A stretch of DNA of 64,000 bases from JAAFJM01 sp964529175. GTDB taxonomy: Bacteria > Bacteroidota > Bacteroidia > UKL13-3. Positions 18,983-26,017 of the stretch are shown piece after piece (within the stretch, counting starts at the first letter, position 1; every line of letters begins with the position of its first letter). The notes under the pieces are model-generated. The model was given only the letters and a program-made list of their open reading frames with translations, was not told where the DNA came from and ran no database searches. The DNA is taken from positions 124,001-188,000 of the forward strand of contig CAZGVO010000008.1 of the NCBI GenBank assembly GCA_964529175.1, read 5' to 3'. The position numbers were made by a program, and so were the translations under genes.

Positions 18983-19645
18983 TTATTTTATCGTTAACCA
19001 AAAATTGACACCCCAATGACATGAACCATAATCAACATAATATCTGCCTATATCGGATTTATAAAATGTAATAAAATTATCACTATCTCCAATTCCATAA
19101 CTAATTGATTTAAACTCCTTTTTTGTTGCACTTGAATCGGTATAAACAGTTGCACTTGAAATTGTTCCTCCATCAGGAAAATAAACGCTGATGCTATCTT
19201 GGCAGCTTTCTGTAATATTTATGAATTGCTCTTTCTCTTCTCTAATGTTTCCTGATTCAATAATATGTGTTCCATAAATAATATGTACTTTATTATTAAG
19301 GTACTGTTTCTTGTTGGTTTTAAAGTTAAAAGCTAGCGCTTTTAGAGATACTATTTTGTAAACAACTTTTAATTTAATTGGGTTGTTTTTAGTTAAAACA
19401 AGTGTGTTTTTTACCGAAATTAGCTTGTTATTGTTGTAAATTTTAAAATTTAATTGCTCTAAATTAAATGAATAAATCTTTACTTTTTCGGTAGATTTTG
19501 TTTTAACCTCAAACTCAAATTCCACTTCTTGTCCATTGCAAGTTTTTACAATTCCAACCTCATTAGCATACCAAATAGATAATTCGTCTTTTGGCTTAAA
19601 AGAAGTAAAAAATAAAATGGCTAAAAGTGCTGAAAGTATTTTCAT
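18983..19645 (-). CDS. Small secreted protein of unknown function (cassette gene)
   Basis: A 220-residue protein beginning MKILSALLAILFF, a signal peptide ending near residue 18. I chose this ATG because the frame upstream of it runs into the attC-like palindrome at 19667-19799 and its translation there is unlike a signal peptide. The mature part is beta-rich (EVEFEFEVKTKS, IKLKVVYKIVSL, then SISVYFPDGG) and ends in CHWGVNFWLTIK. Two or three cysteines could form a disulfide. It starts 21 nt after the attC-like core site, as a cassette gene would. Not recognised. Confidence 0.78.
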   Translation of the reverse strand: MKILSALLAILFFTSFKPKDELSIWYANEVGIVKTCNGQEVEFEFEVKTKSTEKVKIYSFNLEQLNFKIYNNNKLISVKNTLVLTKNNPIKLKVVYKIVSLKALAFNFKTNKKQYLNNKVHIIYGTHIIESGNIREEKEQFINITESCQDSISVYFPDGGTISSATVYTDSSATKKEFKSISYGIGDSDNFITFYKSDIGRYYVDYGSCHWGVNFWLTIK

Positions 19646-19666
19646 GTGTGTCGTCTTTAATATATT

Positions 19667-19799
19667 TGATAACGGTTTGCAGCTACAAGAAGTTGGCGAT
19701 TTCGGAGCACAAAACTGTCTGCCAGCACTGCACTTGATACGAAGCACAAAGCTTCATTTAACCACTGAACCGCCAATTTCTTGTAGGTGCTGTTAGGCG
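19667..19799 (-). other. attC-like recombination site A
   Basis: A 133-bp imperfect palindrome. CTACAAGAAGTTGGCG (19683-19698) is matched by CGCCAATTTCTTGTAG (19771-19786) with one mismatch. The outer ends are GATAAC at 19668 and GTTAGGC at 19792-19798, resembling the inverse-core and core boxes of integron attC sites. Read on the minus strand, GCCTAAC begins 9 nt after the stop of the GHKL-ATPase gene and the other core lies 21 nt before the next gene. It also contains CACAAAACTGTC, shared with the other two sites of this region. Experimental activity is unknown. Confidence 0.6.
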
Positions 19800-19807
19800 C
19801 TGGCAAA

Positions 19808-21718
19808 TTAAAATAATTCTGACTGTTCCTTTTCACGCAAATATTCTATAATTCTTGTGTCTTCTAAGTATGGCGCTGTCTTAACTTTGTCAAACAAGTT
19901 TAGAAGGCGACTCTTTGCACGTCTCATAATGGTATCGTAGTCTAGTGGCTGAATAATAACATTGCCATTCATTTTCGTTGTTTTCTCCGTTTCATAAGGC
20001 ACTAACTCAGAACCTAAAACAAAACAGGTCACCTTAGAATAATTTTTAATTAATCCCTTATTTAATAATTCACTGACATATTTCCAGGATTGATTTACCT
20101 CATCAAGTCCAAGCGGCACTCCTGGTTTTTTAAGCTCAACAATTGTTAGCCTATCAATTCCTATTTCTCCTCCTTCGTCATCATATTTTGGAAAACTGTA
20201 AAGACCTACCGAACTATCTTTCAAGATTGCAAAGTCAGGTCTTATACGTGTACCCTTTATTTCTTTTCCAAATAAATCTTGTATAACCTTTGTCATACCA
20301 ACATTTGATGTGTATTCGATTGTTTCATACTCAGGACCAAATATCCACAAGCCTCTGTGAAATAAAGGTTGTAAATCATGAACCTCATCCGTTAAATTAG
20401 TAAGCACTCTACTTTGTAATTTTTCAATTAGTCTCATTCTATATTCTACCTCGTCAAGTACAACTTTTGCTAAATTGATATTCCATTTTTTTAAAACGGT
20501 ATTCAAACTTTCTAATTCCTCTGATGTTGAACTGGACAATATGGCAATAAGGTTATATTTTGATTCGCTTTGTTCAAGATTAGCTAAAAGTTTAGCAACC
20601 TTTTCTAAATCATTTTGAGTAATTGAAGGACATTCTTCTTGAACATTGGTTATAAATGTTTCCCATTTTTCTCGACCAACGAGTCCAATGTTTTTCAATA
20701 TGGGCTTGGTAATTTCCTCAATTTCCTTGAATGTTGTTTCTCTGTTTTCCTTGTAAAGTTCTAAAATATAATCTTTGATTTTTTCTTGAACTTTAGGAAA
20801 TACCTTTTTGAATTTTTCGTCTGTTTGAAAAAATGTTGTCCAATCAGGAGAAACAGCATTTTCTAAACAGTCTGCTTTTACTATAAAAATATATCGTTTT
20901 GCTGCAATTCTTCTACCATCAATCAAATGTTCGTTTCCACTACCTTTCCAAGTGCATTCACCAACTAGTCTATTTTTTACATGCCAAGCAATACCATGTT
21001 GATGAGTTGTCTTATCTGTTCCTTTAACATCAATTACTGTAATTGGTATTTTTCCAATGCCATCAATTTCAACTTCGATGTTATTGATATTTTCTTCTGG
21101 GATGTCTAAAAATGTAATTTTCTCATCGTTAACGATTACTTCAAAATGAGGATCAGTCATAAATCGCATTCCAATTTCAATTTTTATTTGATCAAAACTA
21201 GTACTTGGTTTGATTGCATTATTAACGAATATTTCTGTTCCGTGATGTTCCTTTTTTTCTTCACCTAATTTTTCAAACGCTAAGATATTAGTATTGTCTG
21301 CAAATACTTTATAATGTATCTGTTTTGTATCTCTCCAACTTTTCACTTGAAAAAATTCCCCAAAAGCAAAACCTGATAATCTGCCTTTACCATTTCTACC
21401 GAAAGTTGGTCTTTTCCCAATTAGTGATTTGTGGTCTTGTGGTACCTCTGCGTATCCGCCCTGCTCTTTGTTTCTATCATAGGCTAAAGTTCGAAATCTT
21501 TTGTTAAATTGAGATTCGGTCATTCCGTGACCATTGTCAATAATTGAGAAATTGTCCCCGTCTTCTAATGGCCATTTTATTTCAACCTTTGTTGCTGCAG
21601 CATCCCATGAATTTGCTATTAGCTCAATGATTGCAATTTTAGAATCCGAGATAATTCCTTTTCCAACAAACGATTCTAAAAATCTATCATCAAAAAGTGC
21701 TATTTGTTTTGTGCTCAT
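19808..21718 (-). CDS. MORC-like GHKL ATPase fused to a PD-(D/E)xK nuclease domain
   Basis: A 636-residue cytosolic protein. The N-terminal GHKL (Hsp90/MutL/MORC type) ATPase has the N-box IIELIANSWDA (Glu32, Asn36), the G1 box DNGHGM (Asp61) and the G2 loop GRNGKGRLSGF (107-117). The middle, about 230-420, is an S5-like and helical region. The C-terminal part contains RPDFAILKD (about 494) and TIVELKKP (about 524), the Asp...ExK pattern of a restriction-like nuclease, similar to the Shedu/DUF4263 arrangement. GHKL-nuclease fusions are known in restriction-linked prokaryotic relatives of MORC. It is the last of three genes in one cassette, directly followed by attC-like site A. I infer an ATP-gated DNA-cutting defence effector. 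Confidence 0.88.
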   Translation of the reverse strand: MSTKQIALFDDRFLESFVGKGIISDSKIAIIELIANSWDAAATKVEIKWPLEDGDNFSIIDNGHGMTESQFNKRFRTLAYDRNKEQGGYAEVPQDHKSLIGKRPTFGRNGKGRLSGFAFGEFFQVKSWRDTKQIHYKVFADNTNILAFEKLGEEKKEHHGTEIFVNNAIKPSTSFDQIKIEIGMRFMTDPHFEVIVNDEKITFLDIPEENINNIEVEIDGIGKIPITVIDVKGTDKTTHQHGIAWHVKNRLVGECTWKGSGNEHLIDGRRIAAKRYIFIVKADCLENAVSPDWTTFFQTDEKFKKVFPKVQEKIKDYILELYKENRETTFKEIEEITKPILKNIGLVGREKWETFITNVQEECPSITQNDLEKVAKLLANLEQSESKYNLIAILSSSTSEELESLNTVLKKWNINLAKVVLDEVEYRMRLIEKLQSRVLTNLTDEVHDLQPLFHRGLWIFGPEYETIEYTSNVGMTKVIQDLFGKEIKGTRIRPDFAILKDSSVGLYSFPKYDDEGGEIGIDRLTIVELKKPGVPLGLDEVNQSWKYVSELLNKGLIKNYSKVTCFVLGSELVPYETEKTTKMNGNVIIQPLDYDTIMRRAKSRLLNLFDKVKTAPYLEDTRIIEYLREKEQSELF

Positions 21719-21748
21719 ATCTTTGTTATTAAATTGTCATAAAATAGC

Positions 21749-22282
21749 TTAATCCATCGTTCTTCTAATTGTCAATTGCAAATATTTTTCTGTAATATCA
21801 TTAAACATATCATTAGTGTTCGCATATGATAAAATGTCACCTCTATCGATAGCAATAACTTTAATACCATCGATGGACAATGCATCCATTATTACAGAGT
21901 TTGCATATCTGTAGCCATTTAATTGACCAGCAATACCACTAGACGACACAAGGATTCCTGATTTCGCTCCTCTTGTCCTTAACTTATGTACAAATTCACG
22001 GACTTTTGCGCTACTTAAAGGGGGAGCTTCATTTTTACATTCGCAAATTACTATTGGGTCAAGGATATCAAATGGCCCAATAACCCTATTGTTCCAAAGT
22101 GCTAAATCTATTTCTTGAGAACCTGTTGCATCTAATACATTTCTATCCGCTAAACGAACACCATTAAATTTTTCAAATAAATAAAGTACTAAATCTTCAA
22201 AAACTCTTCCTTTCACATGAGTATTTCCAGCATCAGATTGATTTAGTAGCTGCCTTATTTTTGTTTGGCTATATTTAGGCAT
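21749..22282 (-). CDS. Mrr-like PD-(D/E)xK nuclease
   Basis: A 177-residue protein with a complete restriction-endonuclease-like core: KGRVFEDLVLYLFEKF (Glu29), QEIDLALW (Asp59), IVICECKN (Glu81, Lys83) and a following helix-strand with GILVSSSGI. This is the Mrr/NERD-like pattern. No separate DNA-binding domain is visible beyond the first 20 residues. It begins 1 nt after the stop of the TIR-like gene and ends 30 nt before the GHKL gene, so the three are one transcription unit. It may act as a nicking or targeting subunit. Confidence 0.85.
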   Translation of the reverse strand: MPKYSQTKIRQLLNQSDAGNTHVKGRVFEDLVLYLFEKFNGVRLADRNVLDATGSQEIDLALWNNRVIGPFDILDPIVICECKNEAPPLSSAKVREFVHKLRTRGAKSGILVSSSGIAGQLNGYRYANSVIMDALSIDGIKVIAIDRGDILSYANTNDMFNDITEKYLQLTIRRTMD

Positions 22283-22283
22283 A

Positions 22284-23192
22284 CTAACTTAGATTATTTA
22301 ATGCATGTACATACTCATTTCTCTTTTTTATTAAGAAATTTTCAAATCCCTCAGATGAAATACCTTGAACAAAGTCTTCAACGTCAAACATTAATATATT
22401 TGGTAATCGGGGAGTGTCTAAATTAAATCGTCTATCATTTTTGTCAAAATAGAGCAAAATTCCAAAATTAGCATCTGTTTTACTGATGTAATTTTGAAGT
22501 TGTTGTTGAGCTCTATCAATCGTTTCCTTATCTATTCTTCCACACTTAACCTCTATTAACAAAGGATTTCCAAAGTAACTTGATAAACCTTCATTTGTAA
22601 TTGCGATATCTACTCTTGATTTGTCTCCTATTGCTAATTCCGAAACCGCTTGGACGTTTATCTTTTTAAAAACATCCATTATAACATTAATTAAATCATA
22701 TTCTTTAAAATCACCTTTCCTAAATTGTCTTAAACTAACAAGCGCATTATTCGTCTCATCGATTGTAAGATTCGGTTTTTCTTTTTGCGCTTTTTTCTTA
22801 TAACGTCTATAGTGATTACTAATGTCTAATATGTAATTTTTTAGAGAGAGTTCCAACAATTGTGTGTTTTTAGACCAATCCAATTGATAATGCATTTTAC
22901 CTTCGAGAAAAAAGGGAAGTTTTAAATCTTGATCTACTAATAAAAAAATTGGTTTGCCAAGCGCTTCTGCGACTCCTAGTTCAAACAAAACATTTTGATT
23001 GTTTTTTGTGATTAAGGCTAGTACAAAATCCGATTCTCTAATTTTTCGCTTAATCAAATCTGAAAAAGACGAACCTATTGAAAAATCATAGAAATTATGC
23101 GTGTCAACATTTAAATTATGTAGTAAAATTTCAACTTTTGATAAGTCGTTATTGGAGTCAGTCGAAATATAACATTTTAATTTCTTATTCAT
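22284..23192 (-). CDS. TIR-like/PD-(D/E)xK fusion protein
   Basis: A 302-residue protein. Residues 1-90 have a Rossmann-like fold resembling TIR or nucleoside-deoxyribosyltransferase-like domains: KLKCYIST at the first strand, SDFVLALITKNNQN, and NVLFELGVAEALGKP with Glu71 at the position of the catalytic glutamate. Residues 150-270 look like a PD-(D/E)xK nuclease: SRVDIAI (about 188) and LLIEVKCG (about 211), then QQLQNYI. TIR-like domains cleave NAD+ or sense nucleotide signals in several defence systems. It is the first gene of the three-gene cassette and starts 26 nt after attC-like site B. The nucleotide role is inference. Confidence 0.82.
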   Translation of the reverse strand: MNKKLKCYISTDSNNDLSKVEILLHNLNVDTHNFYDFSIGSSFSDLIKRKIRESDFVLALITKNNQNVLFELGVAEALGKPIFLLVDQDLKLPFFLEGKMHYQLDWSKNTQLLELSLKNYILDISNHYRRYKKKAQKEKPNLTIDETNNALVSLRQFRKGDFKEYDLINVIMDVFKKINVQAVSELAIGDKSRVDIAITNEGLSSYFGNPLLIEVKCGRIDKETIDRAQQQLQNYISKTDANFGILLYFDKNDRRFNLDTPRLPNILMFDVEDFVQGISSEGFENFLIKKRNEYVHALNNLS

Positions 23193-23218
23193 TCTTTCAG
23201 TTTTTATTTTTGCTTGCA

Positions 23219-23349
23219 GCTAACGTTTTGCAGATTGGCGATGGGCGGGCTTTTCAGCACAAAAGTTTGTTCGGAGAACTGAACTTTCGGCTACCACAAA
23301 ACTGTCAAGCGGAGACGGAACCCCGCCTATTGCCAATGTGCTGTTATGT
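23219..23349 (-). other. attC-like recombination site B
   Basis: A 131-bp imperfect palindrome. ATTGGCGATGGGCGGG (23234-23249) is matched by CCCGCCTATTGCCAAT (23322-23337) with two mismatches. Outer boxes are GCTAAC at 23219-23224 and GTTATGT at 23343-23349. On the minus strand it starts 19 nt after the stop of the 201-residue gene and ends 26 nt before the TIR-like gene. It shares the internal CACAAAACTGTC with sites A and C and has the same length as site A within 2 bp. Confidence 0.6.
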
Positions 23350-23368
23350 GTAGCCTTTCTTCTCATTT

Positions 23369-23974
23369 CTAAAATGTCAGTTCTCCTTTCGGTTGCCACA
23401 TATTATCTATGGCAAATTGTATCGCTTCTATTACTTTGTTGTCGGACTGTTTATTTAATTCGTCTTTGAGCAAGGGGATAAGGCTTTCATTACGCAAGTC
23501 TAAGGCAATACTTGCTGTCTTAATTCTTACTTTTTTACTTTTATTGCTAAATGTTAAAACAAATACTTCTTCAAGCTCTCTGTTTGTGAAACTGTCACAC
23601 ACACAATTCAAAAGTCTTTCTACTGTCTGCGAATTTGTATTTTTTACGCACTCTAATAGTCTTAATTTAGCTTTGTCAAAATGGTATGAAAGCAACTCCA
23701 GTTTAGTCGTGGCTGGCTCCCAAACTCCGCTTGAACCAAATTCTATGGCATTAACTAAGTTGTCAAATTGCTCATCTGTTAAAACTTTTGTTTCAATTAC
23801 ATCAATAAAATCCTTTGCAATTTGTCTTAGTAAATTTGCTTCTGTTTCTAAATCTCGTTTCGAGTATCTTTTATTGTCAAATACCCAACGGTCAATGTTT
23901 TTAAACTCTGTTTCAATATCAAATGAAAAGAGTGTCGGTTTGTTGTCTGCTTTTAATGAGTGTGATTTTGTCAT
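23369..23974 (-). CDS. HEAT-like helical cassette protein
   Basis: A 201-residue acidic helical protein of unknown function. The C-terminal half (LLNCVCDSFTNRELEEVF, then VRIKTASIALDLRNE and LIPLLKDELNKQSDNK) looks like two or three HEAT-type repeats. I start it at MTKSHSLKADNK because the upstream ATG at 23984-23986 lies inside the GTTATGTGTAAC core-like sequence. No signal peptide or catalytic motif. It is followed by attC-like site B, so it appears to be a single-gene cassette. It might be an immunity or adaptor protein, but nothing in the sequence shows that. Confidence 0.75.
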   Translation of the reverse strand: MTKSHSLKADNKPTLFSFDIETEFKNIDRWVFDNKRYSKRDLETEANLLRQIAKDFIDVIETKVLTDEQFDNLVNAIEFGSSGVWEPATTKLELLSYHFDKAKLRLLECVKNTNSQTVERLLNCVCDSFTNRELEEVFVLTFSNKSKKVRIKTASIALDLRNESLIPLLKDELNKQSDNKVIEAIQFAIDNMWQPKGELTF

Positions 23975-23984
23975 AAGGTTACAC

Positions 23985-24002
23985 ATAACTTATTTATATA
24001 GG
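23985..24002. repeat. 18-bp direct repeat, copy 1
   Basis: ATAACTTATTTATATAGG occurs here and again at 26455-26472. Read on the minus strand each copy ends in AAGTTAT directly upstream of a cassette-type gene. The two copies bracket 2.45 kb that includes the hairpin array and the RNA-ligase genes, so they may be recombination junctions. Confidence 0.65.
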
Positions 24003-24010
24003 AAGTTTTT

Positions 24011-24063
24011 TTCCTAAAACCTTCCTATGTCTATCCAATTTTGGAGTTGTTTTAGGAAGGTTT
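24011..24063. repeat. Inverted repeat (AAACCTTCCTA/TAGGAAGGTTT)
   Basis: AAACCTTCCTA at 24017-24027 and TAGGAAGGTTT at 24053-24063 are exact complements. An overlapping pair TTCCTAAAAC/GTTTTAGGAA (24011-24020, 24049-24058) gives an alternative stem. It lies immediately beside copy 1 of the 18-bp direct repeat. Confidence 0.6.
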
Positions 24064-24097
24064 ATTATTTAAACCTATGTTATTTTTTATAAATTTT

Positions 24098-24130
24098 AAA
24101 CCTTCACTTACACTTAGCAAGTGAGGGTTT
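24098..24130. terminator. Hairpin with flanking A/T tracts, possible bidirectional terminator
   Basis: AAACCTTCACTT (24098-24109) pairs with AAGTGAGGGTTT (24119-24130) with one G-T pair and a 9-nt loop. On the minus strand it lies about 25 nt beyond the stop of the 38-residue peptide gene at 24156, so it could terminate that transcript. Confidence 0.5.
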
Positions 24131-24155
24131 TATGGTTTTTAGAATATTAATTATT

Positions 24156-24272
24156 TTATGCTTTTGGTGGAGCAGGTGGGGTGTCAGTACCATCGTTTCC
24201 TTTGCGGTTATTCAATAAAGTGTTATATTGGTCTATTAAGGCATTTAGCTCATTAATGGTTTTAGTTTTCAT
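24156..24272 (-). CDS. Possible 38-residue peptide with Pro-rich tail
   Basis: An ATG-initiated frame encodes MKTKTINELNALIDQYN, then a polar stretch and a DTPPAPPKA tail. Support comes from the promoter-like box just upstream (24279-24308) and a terminator-like hairpin just downstream (24098-24130), which together outline a short transcription unit. There is no cysteine, signal peptide or recognised motif. The first 20 residues would form an amphipathic helix. It is too short to be certain; it could be a peptide of a mobile region or a spurious frame. Confidence 0.4.
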   Translation of the reverse strand: MKTKTINELNALIDQYNTLLNNRKGNDGTDTPPAPPKA

Positions 24273-24278
24273 ATATAA

Positions 24279-24308
24279 CAAAAATATTAATTTTACTTAT
24301 TAAAGCAA
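24279..24308 (-). promoter_or_regulatory. Bacteroidota-type promoter for the 38-residue peptide
   Basis: On the minus strand TATTTTTG (24279-24286) fits the TAnnTTTG -7 consensus, and TTG at 24306-24308 lies 19 nt upstream, matching the -33 element spacing. The ATG follows only 6 nt after the -7 box, so the transcript would have almost no leader. Confidence 0.45.
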
Positions 24309-24409
24309 GCTTAATTTGTTTTTTATTTAAACTAACTTCAATTTCTTTAAATGGTATTTGGTTTTTTGTACATCCATTACATATTGATTTAGCATTTAAA
24401 ATAATATTA

Positions 24410-25040
24410 TTACATAACTTACACGTGTATGTAATAAGTAAAATAAAGTCGAAAATACCGTTACATGATGATGTAACGTATAAACCGAAGTCGAAAATGC
24501 CATTACATGATGATGTAATGCATAAAACGAAGTCGAAAATGCAATTACATGATGATGTAATGCATAAACCGAAGTCAAAAATGTCGTTACATTATTATGT
24601 AATGCATAAACCGAAGCCGAAAATGCCGTTGCATGATGATGTAATGTATAAACCGAAGTCGAAAATGCTGTTGCATGATGATGCAATGCATAAATCGAAG
24701 TCGAAAATACTATTACATGAAGATGTAATGCATAAACCGAAGCCGAAAATAGCATTGCATGATGATGTAATGCATAAACCGAAGTCGAAAATGTCGTTAC
24801 ATGATGATGTAATGCATAAACCGAAGCCGAAAATAGCATTGCATGATGATGTAATGCATANNNNNNNNNNNNNNNNNNNNNNNNNNNNNNNNNNNNNNNN
24901 NNNNNNNNNNNNNNNNNNNNNNNNNNNNNNNNNNNNNNNNNNNNNNNNNNNNNNNNNNNNAAACGAAGTCGAAAATGCCATTACATGATGATGTAATGCA
25001 TAAACCGAAGCCGAAAATGCTGTTGCATGATGATGTAATG
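24410..25040 (+). repeat. Tandem array of 42-bp hairpin units
   Basis: A first, looser hairpin at 24410-24434 is followed by units with an exact 42-bp period. Hairpins lie at 24459, 24501, 24543, 24585, 24627, 24669, 24711, 24753, 24795 and 24837, then after the gap at 24979 and 25021. Each hairpin is about CATTACAT-GATG-ATGTAATG, joined by a linker of the type CATAAACCGAAGTCGAAAATGC. The left arm varies by transitions (A/G, C/T) that stay paired with the right arm on the plus strand as G-U or restored as G-C (GTTACAT/ATGTAAC, TTGCAT/ATGCAA). The array has no spacers, so it is not CRISPR. True unit number is unknown because of the N run. Confidence 0.9.
24861..24960. other. Assembly gap (100 N)
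   Basis: Exactly 100 Ns interrupt the hairpin array, a usual scaffolding placeholder. The phase of the units before and after the gap differs from a multiple of 42 bp, so the N length is not the real distance. More repeat units, or an unrelated insert, may be missing. Confidence 0.97.
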
Positions 25041-25060
25041 TATAAAACGAATTTGAAAAT

Positions 25061-25102
25061 GGAGACTGTCTAAAAAAGTGTGGAGACTGTCCAAAAAAGT
25101 GT
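25061..25102. repeat. 21-bp tandem duplication resembling a transposon end
   Basis: GGAGACTGTCTAAAAAAGTGT at 25061-25081 is repeated at 25082-25102 with one change (T to C). The GACTGTCyAAAAAAGTGTGTAAGG type of sequence resembles insertion-sequence terminal repeats. It directly ends the hairpin array. No transposase is present. Confidence 0.6.
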
Positions 25103-25143
25103 GTAAGGGGGGTACGTTTAAGCTTTCGGGAAAATTTTAGCCT

Positions 25144-25252
25144 TCGCTCGCATCTTGCGAGTGAAGTTATAGATAAGCCTCTGGCAGATTATTTTATAGT
25201 AAATAAAAAAGGCGAGACGCCAATTAAACACACACTCGCAAGATGCGAGCGA
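25144..25252. repeat. MITE-like element with 20-bp inverted repeats
   Basis: TCGCTCGCATCTTGCGAGTG (25144-25163) and CACTCGCAAGATGCGAGCGA (25233-25252) are perfect complements, and each arm can itself fold (CTCGC/GCGAG). The 69 bp between them holds no gene. It is a short non-autonomous palindromic element, possibly REP/RAYT-related or a MITE. Confidence 0.7.
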
Positions 25253-25268
25253 GTGTATGTAAAATAAA

Positions 25269-25301
25269 AGACGTGACAGGTTTTTAAAACCTGTCACGTC
25301 T
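25269..25301. repeat. 33-bp perfect palindrome
   Basis: AGACGTGACAGGTTTT (25269-25284), one T, then AAAACCTGTCACGTCT (25286-25301): 16-bp perfect arms. Palindromes of this ACCTGTCA/TGACAGGT kind are scattered in many Bacteroidota genomes. It lies between the MITE-like element and degenerate attC-like half-site C. Confidence 0.75.
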
Positions 25302-25321
25302 GGTATTTGAAAGGGTTGCGG

Positions 25322-25390
25322 CTGTATCACAAAACTGTCTTTGAAACACGAAACCCCGCCATTTTTGCCAAGCCCATGCTAGTAGATTGC
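25322..25390 (-). other. Degenerate attC-like half-site C
   Basis: Read on the minus strand, this stretch aligns by eye with one half of attC-like site B: CTAC..AGCA..TTGGCAA.A.GGCGGGGTT.CGT...GACAGTTTTGTG. The second half is missing and is replaced by the palindromes and the hairpin array. It begins 7 nt after the stop of the RNA-ligase gene, the place an attC would occupy. I read it as a cassette end destroyed by insertion or deletion. Confidence 0.5.
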
Positions 25391-25396
25391 ATTCTT

Positions 25397-25975
25397 TTAG
25401 CCTTTAAAATCAAAGTCTTTAATTTTTATTTTACACATTTCGCCCGTCTTCAAGTTATGCCAAACAATTCCTTCAATTCCTGTATCGTTTCCAAACTTTG
25501 TTTTTTGTTCTGGAAGCCATTTTTTTAAACCTTCAAAGTCTGTTGGTACGTTGTCAAATTTTACCTTTTCACGCTGGTCTGCAAGAGAAAAAATGAATAA
25601 AGTATGTCCAACTAAATTTAATGGATTTCCTTGTATTTTTTCTCCTAATGCTTCTGCACTCCATTCTCCGTCTGGTACTGTTGAGAAGTCGGTGTTATTT
25701 ACTGCGTCAAAAATATAACCATCAGCATTGTCTGTTTCAATTGCATCAACATACCAAGGGTCAACTATTCCTTTCGCTTTTTGATTTTTGTCTGGATTTC
25801 TTCGTTTTTCAACTCTTACCACAATGTGGTTTCTAACTGTTACACGCACATTTGTACCGTCTAACTTTTCTGTTGCAATAGAGTTGTCAAAGTCAAAATG
25901 TTTAACAACTAATTTCTCGTTTACTTTTCGATTGGTTTCCCAATTTCTATCAAAAATTGTAGGTATTTTCTCCAT
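25397..25975 (-). CDS. RNA ligase family protein
   Basis: A 192-residue nucleotidyltransferase. Motif I is EKLDGTN (Lys37 as the AMP-accepting lysine), an ADGYIF-region strand and a GEWSAEALGEKI motif III-like segment follow, motif IV is IEGIVWHN, and motif V is CKIKIKDF. This order matches small RNA/DNA ligases of the covalent nucleotidyltransferase superfamily, including T4 Rnl2-like and DUF5565-type enzymes. Such ligases repair tRNA breaks made by anticodon nucleases. It lies in the cassette region, followed by degenerate half-site C, with DUF3703 just upstream. Activity on RNA rather than DNA is inferred from family. Confidence 0.85.
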   Translation of the reverse strand: MEKIPTIFDRNWETNRKVNEKLVVKHFDFDNSIATEKLDGTNVRVTVRNHIVVRVEKRRNPDKNQKAKGIVDPWYVDAIETDNADGYIFDAVNNTDFSTVPDGEWSAEALGEKIQGNPLNLVGHTLFIFSLADQREKVKFDNVPTDFEGLKKWLPEQKTKFGNDTGIEGIVWHNLKTGEMCKIKIKDFDFKG

Positions 25976-26017
25976 TTTATTTAATGTTTTTCATCTGTGT
26001 TGAATATTGATGTTTGT

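Noticed and set aside
18983..19747. Longer start for the secreted cassette protein
   Set aside because: The extra 34 codons overlap the attC-like palindrome and yield a cysteine-rich stretch unlike any signal peptide; the internal ATG gives a clean one.
24396..24988. Long open frames on both strands over the hairpin array (KPKSKMPLHDDVMH-type repeats)
   Set aside because: A 42-bp period keeps several frames open on both strands at once, so openness is no evidence. The variation keeps stems rather than amino acids.
24410..25040. CRISPR array
   Set aside because: There are no unique spacers; the units are contiguous tandem repeats with drift, and no cas genes are present.
25061..25102. A complete insertion sequence at the tandem 21-bp repeat
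   Set aside because: No transposase frame and no opposite end were found nearby; only two end-like sequences in the same direction.
25118..25330. 70-codon minus-strand frame
   Set aside because: It lies across the MITE-like inverted repeat, the palindrome and the degenerate attC-like site, and has no homology or signal.
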